Positions 23,974 through 36,800 of a DNA stretch of 64,000 nt are shown here, piece by piece. A model generated the notes under the pieces. It was not told where the DNA came from, did no database searches, and was given only the letters and a program-made list of their open reading frames with translations. This stretch comes from Acanthosepion lycidas (lineage: Eukaryota > Mollusca > Cephalopoda > Sepiida > Sepiidae): contig OZ010574.1 in NCBI GenBank assembly GCA_963932145.1, forward strand, positions 58,973,232-59,037,231. The letters run 5' to 3'. The translations under genes were made by a program, and so were the position numbers. Each line of letters starts with the position of its first letter. Position 1 is the first letter of the stretch.

Positions 23974-26900
23974 CAAGAATTATTAAGTAGATCACAAACA
24001 GTAATGAAAGCATTTCTTTCAACTTAATAAACATGTTTAAATATTCTATGCTCTATTGATTACCCTACTAGAGACTATGTTTAACAAAATTTAGTGCATA
24101 GTGTAGTTTAAAATATAATCTTTTAAAGACTCTTTGTATATTAATTTTTATGATTTTCTTTTCATTAAAACAAAATCAAATATTTTTGTTTCATGAAAAT
24201 AATTTTGAAAAATTATTTAAAAAATGTAAATTTAGAAAAGTAATAAAAGCATTTCCTTCAACTATATAAATATGTTTAGTGCTAACTTCAAATATTATGT
24301 TTTAAAGATTCACATTTATCTTATGACTTTTTTGAGAATGAAAAAAATAAATGTTTTTTTTTTTTTTTTTTTTTTTAATAAAAATTTTACCAAATAAAAT
24401 TAAAAGAAACACAAACAGAAAGAATTTCTTTTAACTTCATTTGTTAAGTGCCATTTACAAATTTTCTATGCACTATTGATCATCATACATGAGGCAATGT
24501 TTACCGCTTTTTAAAGACAATCTACCTGTACAAAAAGTAATATCTGCAAAATATATTTAAATTATTTTTAAATTAATAAAAACAATCTTATTGAATAGTT
24601 TAAGAAGTTACTTAGCACAATATCAACATTTGAAAGGTCATGGAACATTAGGATGATTGTCTTTAATTATAATCTTTCTCGGATATCCTGCATATAAATA
24701 GGAAAAACTCTAAACTTGGCAGGGTCATATCTTCTAAAGTAGACTTAAAACCCTCACAAAATTTTATGGTGAACTTGAGCAGGCATTGTAGATGTTAGGC
24801 AAAAAATATGAAAATTGAAGAGGACGTATTTTCGATAGACTGACCATAAGCTACATAGGTGAAAAGTTGTTGATATTGGGGTCATGTATTTGGGTGAGTA
24901 AAATAAAATTTTCTATCTTGTGTAGGCTTGAAGTATTAGGTTGGTGCAAAAATAATGACGTAATAATGTTGTTTTTTAACGTCAAAAACGACATTATTAC
25001 GTCATTATTTTTGCACCAACCTAATAGTTAAATATCTGGATTCTACACTTCTTATTTTCCCTACATACCAAATTTCACAAATATTGAAATTATGGAAGTA
25101 TTTTTCTTTGATTTTTTTAAAAAACACTGAGATTTGGCGACGTTGCGCGGCCTTAATTTAGAGGTAAAATAGGAAAATTATACACCCCACCCCTTTAAAA
25201 TTGGAACGGTAAAGTCTAGCACTAAATAATTTGGCACACTTTCCTAACTCATGAAGAGGAACATTTGTGCCAAATTTCAAGTAATTCAGTGTCGGTATGT
25301 GCAGATTTCAACTTTTTGCTGGTGTTTTGACATGGAATGACCCATACTGGATACTAGAAAACAATTACATACAACCCTTACAAAAAATCGACTTCATTAA
25401 ATTTAACATAAAGATGAAACTGGCAACTATTTTTTTTATTTCTACTCGCTATTTTGTTAACTTAATTTTACCACAATTTTTTTTTTTTTTTTTTTTTTTT
25501 TACCTGAAACAAATAGATTTCTTCAGACATGTATTTCCTTTTTTTTCTTCATTTCTTTTGTAAACAAATAGATCTCTCATTTATTTCCTAAAATTAGTCA
25601 AATATTTTTAACATATTTTTATTCAATCTTTTTTTCTTACAATGGTATAAATGTTGATAAAATTTAATTTTATTAACAACTGAAAGTCTTTTTCAATAGT
25701 GTTTCTTTGGATATGATCACTCAGTAGTGATAGCACTTTAAAAAAAAACACAATTTTGGTTTCGTAAAAAAATTCAGTGCAGCTTCATGGTGTGAAACTG
25801 AAACTGGAAAAGTCTTTTTTTTTTTTTCTTTTTTTTTTGTTGAACCACCCATCTCTACTTTACAATAAGTATTTGTTTAAAACAAAAGATACACTTTCCA
25901 AAGAACACGTTTTCTTTCTCTGCAAAGCTGTCAAGTTTTATTTCCAGTGAGATTTCGGATTTTTGTGTCTGTTTTGAAAGACATTGAACTGTTTCTGATA
26001 AAATATCACAGCAATAAACCTTTGCTTATTTTCCTTGTAGGTGATCTTTTAAAACCATGTTCATGAAACTGTTGAGATATGTAAAGGAAGAGCACACTAA
26101 AAAGATAATTACATTTTTCAAACTGAATGAATTTGAAAGAATTTTGTTAAACCCAAGTATACCTAAAAATGTTGCAAAGATTGAGTTTGGATTTCTGGCA
26201 GATAGGGCTATGCAAAATTTATCCAAAAAAGGAAATGTGTTTACAAAAGATATGTTTGCATGTAGAATTGCAACAAAGACTGTTCATCGCCATCATTGAG
26301 AAACTTCTAGCAAATTCTCTCCTTAGATACTCTCTTGTAAGGTTGCTTGCAAGGTCTGAACCCTGGATCCATTTATGAAAAAAAAAATGCCACAGAAAAG
26401 TCTAAAAAGATGTCTTACCCACATGATGGACAGAAAATAAGCCAGCAAGTCTGATTGGGATGACATCATCAGTCAGTACAAAGAGTTTAAGAAGGAGGCT
26501 GCTGGAAATATTGCTTTTAAGAATTTTAGCAAGCATGAAGATTGTCTGAACACTTTGTTCTACTCTTCTTTGTCTAGCAACAAAGAATATTAAAAACTGG
26601 ATAGTTTTTTGTAGATTGCTGATACTCTCTCATGAAGAGAGGTTTCTCGGTCACTGACAATATGAAACAGTAGGGTCTGGATGCACAGTGCATTATCATG
26701 GACTATTTGGCCACAGTTGGAGGTGCTTGGAATGTTCCTGTGATTAAAGCTCTTCTCCGCAGTGCTTCCAATGCCAGAACAGCATATAACCAATAAAAAT
26801 AGAAATCCATACTTATGGAAATTAAAGAACTAAAGACCAAGAAACACAAGCTAGAAAGTTGCATACAAGATTTGCTCAAGTCAGCTGACAGCTATGCAGA

Positions 26901-28170
26901 AAAAGCTGAGCAGGCTCAGAACTTCACACAAGTCCAGTGCCATGTGAAGATCTGCAAAGGACGAATCTATAGATATCAAAATTAGAAGAGGAGCTGAATG
27001 CTAAACTGGATGAACTGAAAAAATGTTAACATCATTGTGTTCTGTGCCATGTGCAACAAAACCCATGAATAGTAGGGGTAGCTAAAATGTGTAGTCTTTT
27101 TGTGAAAATTTCTATTTGAAGTTTTGTTCATCAAAACCTCTATACATAACTTCACAGGAAATGTGCAGCAGTCAAGAATTTTTGTGACATGCATAGTCTA
27201 GATAGTTGAAATGTGTAGCAGTAAGAATAAAGTGTGTCATTCAAATTTTTCAAGTGCAGTAGAACTCCAAATTGTGTAGAATGCTACACAAAATGTGTAA
27301 CATAACCAGCTCTGCATTCAGTTGTATTTAGCCTTTAATACTTGAATTTCTTCACTGCTTTCAACTGACACATTTTGACATGAATTATTGGAACCAGCTG
27401 CAGTTTTTCTTTGAACTTCTGATCTTTTAAACTATTAAAAGATAAATCACAAAGTTTGTGTTTTTGAAATTGATGACCATTCACTTTGTGTGTGCATGCA
27501 CCATTTTCAGTCATTGAAACTTGAAACATAGTTCTGGAAAAGGCCTGGAATTTTTTTTTTTTTTTTTTTTTTTTGTTTTACATGCACTTGTAGGGACCCT
27601 GTTTGAAACAATTGATGAGCGATGGAAAGTTTGAATGCAAGAAATTGGGGCAGTAAGAAATAAACTACCAAAAGGCTGATTTTCATCTAAAGAAGGTGGT
27701 CTTGTATATATACTTGGACTGGAAGGCCATCCTCTACTATGAAATCTTTCTAGAGAACAACATAATTTATTTGAATAAATATTGCATCAAATTAGAACAA
27801 TTTGAGGACAACAATTAATAAAAAAAAATATTTGAAATTAGAATATTACACCCCTTTTACTTAACTATCAAGATTTCTTTGATAACCAAGCAGAAATTGT
27901 TATAGTTTTGGCTAGCTTCACCACATATTGCACTTTCATTTATTCCATTCTTTACAGAATTCTTTTAATTAAAAAAAAAAAAAAAAAAAATCACTTCCTT
28001 GAAAGACCATAAAAAGCACCTAAAGCAGTTTTTTGTTCAAGAAAATAAATATGAAGTTACCTGGAAGAGAACAAAATTGTACACATAATGAAAGTTTTTG
28101 GTTGATTAAATTATGAGAACTTTTTGAGTTTGACAACTTATTTCAATTTTTTCTGATTTGTATTCTCTGA

Positions 28171-28205
<35 letters not shown>

Positions 28206-31200
28206 TACATCAAGTTTAGTGTAAACATAACAAAAAAATTGTTTGATATGATCAAATAATTATTTTAATAAAACTTACATTTATCAATTACACGTTTGAT
28301 CATTTACTTAAGATTCTTTTGCAATAATTTTTTTTCTCTTCTGCAAATAGTTCTATTCTAAATTAATTTTATGGGCTTGCTCAATAGTAAGTCATATACC
28401 TGAGCAATTTTTCAATATTGAAAGAATATCCCCCCCCCCATTAGATTTTATTTATATAGGAATAATTCTTATAGATTTTCAAATTCTTTATTAAATTGAC
28501 TTGTATAGTAACTAACATTAACCAAAATATTTAATTGCTTTTTACCATTTAAAGTTTTTTTTAATCTGGTAATTGGTAACTTGACCAACAAGATATTCCT
28601 ATTTAAGTTTTTTTTTTTTAAGTTTCTTTTTTCTTAACTTGTTTTATAAGCAGTGTGCATTTCACAAGATGACAATGATACTATGAAAAGATTTAGTTTT
28701 CTCAATTTAAAAAAAAAATTAGGAAAATTGATTCTGATATTAGCCTATTTACATGGTAATAGATTATTATATTTTAAGAGTTCATAAAAATAAATTTCTA
28801 ATAAGCAACATACTTCTTTTTTACACCTATATTTTGGAACTGAATAGCATCACTTTTTTCCTTAGCTGCTATCTGATAATAAAATAGATAGTTTAGTGCA
28901 CTTGGATAGGTTTTACAAGTAATTAGATTAATTGCACAATAAAAAGTTGATTGGTATGTAATTGATCCGATTCTTACGGTCCCAAGCTGAATTTCTCCAT
29001 GTCCATAAATGTTTTGGGTGTTCTTGAAACAACGTGTTGATTATTTGGTCATTTGCTGTATGCATTGGACCCATCTTTCACCATATTTGTTACAGGTTCC
29101 GAGTTCAAACTTGCCAATTATTTCACGGACTTGTACCTTTCTAACTTTGGTATTATGTACTGTAAAGTTTATCAATTTTTTTCTTGCATGCTTTGTGCTA
29201 TTGGTGCATATGTTAAAAGGCTTCCCTGTCACCTTAACTAGGAGAATTCTGTCAGGCAGTTGACAGTATCCCAGAACACATTTCTTCATGTCTTTGTCTA
29301 GTATTATTCTCTACCTGTATATATGGCACTGATGAAATCCCCATTATTTGCCCACCTAGTTTTGCATACTCCTGGAATGTGGCTTGATATTTTCATGCTA
29401 ACCACATTGATGTAACATCCTTACATTCCATCTCCCTATTACTATATTTTGTCTGTTGTGAACAGTTGCTACATGATGATCCAGTGACACTTATCATTCA
29501 TGTTTCTCCTTACCAGACAAGGAGTCCATCTCGGTGTGAATTTTAGGTATGACTAAGTTAAATGCAAATGTGTAATTATTTTTTTCTCTCGTGTTACATT
29601 TTTTTATGATAGATAAGGACAAAATTAGAACATTTGCAGTAAAAATGCACCAGTTTTTTTTTTTTTTTTTCAATTGAATCTTTGGTTAAAGTGTTGTTTT
29701 TAAAATTAATATAATCTTGTTTGCTTTTGTTTAAAATAGTTTCCCAAATTTAAAAAAAAATTAATTATAACTAACTAGATCTGAAATGTAAACAACTTTA
29801 ATGATTTATTGTGTAACTTTCTTTCCTTAATAAGTTTGCCACTGCTCTAATTAAAGCAGTTCACAGATGAATATTAGAAATTCATACAGCAATTAAATTT
29901 TTTCAACTTGGTCTATTTGTTACATTACCTGATAAACCTGGTATGCTTAAATCTGTGACTTGTTCTCATTGGTGGTGTTAAGTTTTGCCCCAAAAGTAGA
30001 TTAGTTTAAAAAAAAAAATTACCTGATGACACCTGCCTCTGCAGAGGGTCACAGATATAATAAAAACTCTTGTTTGAATTCTACTTATGTGTGTTCAACA
30101 TTTTTTTCTGTTTCAATTAAGCTAAATATTTAATCATTGTGAATGGTATTGTCTAATGAACCATCTCAGAAGATAAGTTTTGTTTTTATTTTTATTTTAT
30201 TTTATTTTTTGCTATTACAAACTTCCATTCCTGGATGATTGCTACTTGGGTAAAGAATGAGAAATGTCTTTTAGGATAAACTTATTTTTAATTTACCACT
30301 TTATTAGATGGAGACACTAGATACTATTGCCTTTCTTTGAACACCTAGTGGTTTTAACTCTAAGCACTACACCTGGTTCCATTGCCCAGACAAAGGGATC
30401 TGCTTATATTAAATTTCTATCTAACACGTGGCCTTAATTAACTTAGTGTTTGCAGATATACAAATCTCTTTACATGGGCATGAAGTATTCTAAATCACCT
30501 TTTGATTGTCTTTTTCAATCTTTTCTCTTTTTCATTTTCTTTCTTTTTTTAAATATAATTCCTTTCTGATTTTAATTGTGATTTGAGTAGTCTTTCCTTT
30601 ATATATTTTTAGACCTTTCTCTTGCTTATAAAATCATAAGCAGTAACACTCATAAATTTCATGTTTATATAATGCATTTAGCAAACTAAAGTTCACTCAC
30701 TCATACATCAAATATTAACTAATCTTCAGGTAACAATTCGTACAGTATTTATTTAAAATTATTTAAATGCTTTGTTCTCTAAAAGTTAAGTTTTGTAAAG
30801 ATATTGCCAATGCCAAAATAGCTGGGATAGAGCTCGTATAATGAATTTTAAATTATTTTGCTATTAAAACAAACTGTTGTATTAGTTTTATATGACACAT
30901 GATCAGTAGTCAACTTCTTGCTTGTCTCTTAGTTTATTGTGTACTTTATCGCTTCTAAGCTATTAATTTTATCCTAGAATCCTGAAAGTAACTTTTGGTC
31001 ACTCCTTTCTAGGTTTAAAAATAAACTCTAGAGGCTTATGATCTGACTTTAATAGGAACTTAAGAATTGTTGAGCTCTGTCTGTGCTCTGACGATAACCA
31101 ATGCCTTTCTTTAAATATTTGAATAATTTATTTCTGCTCTCATCAATCTTCTTGAAAGGTATATTATTGATGATCTTGTCATAAAATTGCTGACTCAGCT

Positions 31201-31803
31201 TGCTCACTTTTATCTGTAGTTAATGTAACATCCTTTCTAGGATCAAAGATTTTTACAATGGGTTTTTGTGGTATCTCTTTGAAATCCTTGACCACTAAGC
31301 TTTGCCTTTGAGTTAATCTGAAATCACTTTTCTTTTTCCGCATTTCAGGAAATGGTTTTATTAAGTCACTGTATTTTGGTAGGTATCTTTATAAAAATTA
31401 ACTCATCCAAAAAAGGATTCTAATTCTTTTTTTATTAGATATCTCTGAAATTTTCTTAACTTTGGTTCTGGTGTAATGGCATCTTATGAAATTTGGTAAC
31501 CTAAATATGATATCATGTCACAATCAAATTCACATTTGTCTCTGTTATCCCCACATTTTTTTTAATAAGTTCTGTTTTTTGTCTTAATTCATCTTTTAGT
31601 GATAACACCAAGGCAAATATCATCTTGATAGATAATCATATTACTTATTTTGTCAGTTAACATGTTTTCTATTGCTCTCTGAAAAATGGCACTTACCATT
31701 TTCACCCCGAAAGGAATTTTGTTAAACTTAGTAATCCTATGGTGGTATTTATTGTGGTAATTTCCTTGAATTTATTCTCAATCTGTATTTGATTATAGGC
31801 TGA

Positions 31804-31835
<32 letters not shown>

Positions 31836-32593
31836 ATTTTTGCAAAACATTTTATGCTTGATAATTTGTGGATAGCAGTTTCGATATTGGAAGTAGGAAG
31901 AGTCTGAGCATATTTCATGATTTACGCATATTTTAAAATCACCACATATTCTTAAATTTTTGCAAGACTATAATGGGAGAGGCCTATTTACTACCACCTG
32001 GAGGAACATACTCCCAAATTCCCTTCTCTATCATTTTCTTTAACTTAGCAACTACCAAAGGTAGAAGGTGAATATGTAATTTACTAAATTCAAAATAAGT
32101 TGGGGCACTCACTTTTGTATACTGGCTTTATATCCCTTTAACACTCCCATTTTTACTTTTTCTGGTTTTTACATTACTGATTAATTTTGATGTATCCACC
32201 ATTAGCACGTCTATACCTAGTAGTCCATGAATTACACTTTTACACTTTTTTTTTTACTACTGTAATGGGAATAATTTCAAATCCATCAAAGGTTTCAAAT
32301 ATTCCATTGAAGTATATCAATAAAAGATCCATCAAATTGTCTCAAATTCAGATTTTTTTCTCAATTTTAGTTTACCCATTTGTTCCCAGAAATATAGTCA
32401 CGGTGTGCTATATTTATTGGATAAAGTGCTCAATATCAGAGAAAGAGCATGTGTAAATCTAAAAGTAAACAGTGTACCAAACAGAACATCAGAAGAGCAC
32501 CAAAAACTGGATGTGAACAGTGCAAAGTGAACCTCTGCATCAATGGTTTCAAATCATATCTTGAACACGTCCCTCATCTTATTTGGACAAACT

Positions 32594-32641
<48 letters not shown>

Positions 32642-33783
32642 GTGTGTATTGATACTTACAAAAACAAATGTTATTTCATGAAATTAAATTTTCTTTCTCT
32701 CAAATCTTTTTATTGGTTAAAAGCAGGGTTCCTTGGAAAATGTAAATCATCAATTCTTTTTTAAACTACTGCTCGTTTTCTGAAAATCTGCTCTGAATTG
32801 CAAAATTTTCTTAAATTATATTTTAACAGATAATATCTCCATAGAACAACAAATAAACACCTTCCAGCACTTGTGGAATGATTGACAGGTGATGACAAGT
32901 GCATAAATCACTGCTACTCTTTTGAAAATCCATTTTCTGTTATTTTCAACTTAAATAATACTTGTTTCAAATCAGATTAATTTAACTTTAAATTTGCTAA
33001 TTTTCCTCAAATAACATTTTAGAAATATATGCATTTTATTTTTTTCAAGATTTTTAACACTGGGAATTAACTTTTTTTTTTTTTTTTTTTTTTACAAACC
33101 TGTCAAAACTAGCCATTTTTACTGATTTTACTGTGGGTGAGGAATCAATTCTGATCAATTTCTGTTTAAAATACGCCACATTATTTTGCTGACTGGAAAT
33201 AGTAAATTTTAATGCTTTTAGCTTTCAATTAAAGCTAAAATGAAAGCATTTTCATTTTTAAAAGTTCGTTTTAGATGTTACGTAAACCAAATTAGTGGTA
33301 CCTATTCTAAATTTCTATATATAAACTTTTTAGGCATTTTTAAAGCATTTGTGCTGTTTTCATTATTAATGGACTCATGTATATGAAAAATGTGAACAAC
33401 AAATTTAAAATCCAATATTTGTACTAGAGATGTTTTGAATTCGTAGTAAATTTAAGGATTAATTCACTGCATTTTCTAAAAGCAATGCTTTTACTTAGAA
33501 GAATGAAAATATATTTACACATGCTAATTTGTGAAGTCAAAGGACAATATAGAAACGGGGGTTTCAAAAGAAAAAATGGTTCACACTTGAAATTAACATT
33601 TAAACTTTTCATTTTATAAATATAAACATGTTTGAAGATTTAAAAAAAAATGTACTTTTTTTCTTTTTTCTCTCAGATCTGAAAGAAAATGTGTTTTATT
33701 AAAATAAGTGGCAATTCTCAAAAAAAAATTTTTTCTTATTGAATTATTTTGAGCCATAATTTCACACTTGGTTATTGCATAAA

Positions 33784-33821
<38 letters not shown>

Positions 33822-36800
33822 CTTTTCTGTTCGGGTTTTATTAAGTTAAAACTTCTAAATTGTATATTGGATATATTGAAAACTTGCAGTTTTTCAATCC
33901 CTTTTTCTAAAAAAAAAGTCTTAGAAATACCTTTATTATACAATATGACTTAACCAATCTTTATTATAGTTTCATTCAATTTTGGAAGTCAGTATTGTTT
34001 TTGTGTACTAATGATTTTTTTTTTTTCCTCAAGTGTGGTCTTATTAAGGGAGTTAGTTCTATCAGCCAGCCTCCTTTCATCGCTATTATTTTTTGTTGTA
34101 TGTTTATGAATTTTTCTTCTTTTTTCAGAAATCCATCCTCTAACCAATCAAGAAATCCTGTTGTAAGTTTTCATTTAAGTTTATGTAAAATTTCGCATGA
34201 AAAATTTAACTTCAGCTGAAAAAAACTAAATGTTTAAATAAGATATTGACTTTTTATTTTTTTTATTTTTATTTTTATTTTATTTTTTTTTATTTTTTTT
34301 GCATTAATATTGCCATATCTTAAATTTCTATTTTAAAATGTTTTAAAAAACAAAACCTAATTGCATGCTGGGTTTACTTGTTTGGATGCCATTTCTGTGT
34401 GTATTTCTGAGATGTGAAGTTATCATTATTTACACTATTTATATTCGGATTATTGTCTTGCTTATTACAACATTTTGGCCGTTGTGCTGTCCAGCTTTCA
34501 CCAGGTGTGTATCGGTATGAGTAACCAACAGGGAATTCTGAAGTGACCCCTTTTTATTTCATCTATAGGGGTAGACTATTCCCATTCTACTGTCCATGTC
34601 TAATGATATTATCTAGTTCTTATTTTTAGCACTGCTAAGTTATTGCTAGCTTGTTTCCACTGAGTCCAAGTACACTCTGCCTGGCCCAGGGATTGAACTC
34701 ACAATTACTATCTCACCAAATTAACAAACCAATATCTTAATCTACTAGGCTAAAAACAAAAATATAACTTTAAAATGTCTGAAAAATATATAAATATTTC
34801 TAAATTATATCTCTAATTATCACATTATTTCATATAAAGTATGAAACACAGCTATTTCCCATCAAATGGTGTAACATTTTAAAATGTTTTACAATCTTAG
34901 GAATCTGTCAACTTTTTTGTGACAACTGACTGGTTCAGCCATGCAATGTTTCAAACCTGAGCTTGGGATTTTATATAAACACAATGTAGCTGGAGAAGTC
35001 TGCTCTCCATGATATTGCTAGTAACAGGAATAGTGAGCCCATTCACAGCATGTTATGTTAAACTTTTATTTATGAAATATACTAATGTAGATAGGAATAT
35101 AATACATTAAATAATTTTTATGGCTAAAATAGACATGAGGTCTGTCTAAAAAGCATCCATTTGTTACTATTAACAAAAAAGTATGCTTACTAGTGTAATG
35201 ATGTCTTTGTCCTCTACCCTTCAGACCTCGCATATTTATCTTCATTTCCACTTTTTGAGACTGTCTGCAAAGTTCTCTTTTAGGATTGATGTCAGCTGCC
35301 TTGTTTCATTACACTTTCAAGGTGTTTTTTTTTTTTTTTTTCCTTTCTTTAAGCTTTAGGAAAAACTAGAAGTCACAGGGAGCCAATTGAACTGTAGCAA
35401 GTGTAAAGGTGTTTTGGCAAAAAAACAAAAAGCAAACTATGCAAGATTGTTATAGAATTACCAGTCATTATTTGACCTAGTTCAAACTTTGTTGCTACTT
35501 CTGCTATAAAGTCTTAGTTGACTTCCTTTGGTAAGATTGGGGTTCATAGCTATTGACCTACGACTCCTCTCCAGTTATGATAAATTTGAGGATAGTTAAC
35601 AATTTTAAAGCAAATCATATACATCTTGAGCACATGATTTCTTCTGCTCTTGTGACAAGAACCACAACAAGTTTTGCTGTCCATTTGTTTCATACCAAGA
35701 TCTTTCAACCAAATCTGTGAGATTCAGTGAATGTGATTACCTAAGTTAAGCAATGTCAAGCCAGGTCACTACCTAGATGGGTGACTGCTTAAGAATACCA
35801 AGCAAGCTTGAATGTACAGATGGTTTAATGGATAATGGCTCAGAATTGTTAATCAGGGAGCCAAGTTCTAATTCCAGTTGAGTTTGTTTATATTCACTTA
35901 CACACAAATACTCTTGGGATAGGTATAAATCTATCTCTTCTCCTCTCACTTTTTTCACTAAATCATTACCCCCCCCCAAAAAAAAATTCTTTAACCTAAA
36001 AATATTTTCTGGCTTTAATTTATTTGCAAAAAGTAGAAAAATTAATCAATTAATCAAATTCAGTTAATCACTAATTCCCTTTGATTGCAATCTGTGTTCA
36101 ATATTTTGGGGATGTTCTACTTGTTTGAAGTTCTTCCAAAATTTGGATCACTTTCAACAGATTCTCAGCCAAGTTTGACATATCAGGACCAAAATTTTAT
36201 CTGCATATTGCTCATTTAATCACTCGGTGGCATCTCATTGCCAACTAAGTAACCTTAATAGGGGGATCTGTTTATGTATGTGCTGTAAAATCACCTGATT
36301 GGTTGCTAGATTGCATCAAGGCTCCACAACCAGTTCTCAGGTATTCAAAATAACTGGCTATTTTCCAGACATTGTACATTATTGCACATGCAAAATCTTA
36401 AATTTTTTTCTCAGTAACCAATTTTAAGTTAGTGGCTGCTTGACAATATTTTAATACTTTTTATTTCTTTATTCTTTTATAGCCATTGTTATTTTTATAC
36501 TTGTTATTTTGTATAGGATTCTTTCAAATCAGGAAAAATGAGGATTCCAAATGATGTAAGTTATTTTGGTTTTTACTGTTGGTCTACAATCTATAACTGG
36601 AAAATTTTATTTTGTATATATTTTCCTTAAAGAATTTTGTGGACAATTTAGTTATCAAACAATACTAACAAGTAATAGGATAATAATCTTTAAAAAAAAA
36701 AAAAAAAAAAAAGTAAAACTTGAATATAAAATTATAAATATTGGGTTATTTAGTAAGTTTGTTTATTAATTTAAAATAGAAGCTAAATATCTTAGTTTCA

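Noticed and set aside
28177-28201. T-runs as terminators
   Set aside because: Homopolymer runs are common throughout this genome and there is no RNA polymerase III gene directly upstream of them.
35691-35810. Functional 5S rRNA gene
   Set aside because: The internal control region is diverged and the 5' half fits poorly in sequence and spacing.
35821-35890. tRNA gene from the A and B boxes
   Set aside because: No pairing acceptor arms, and it follows a 5S-like head, as in a SINE. The same reasoning applies to the SINE C and D heads.
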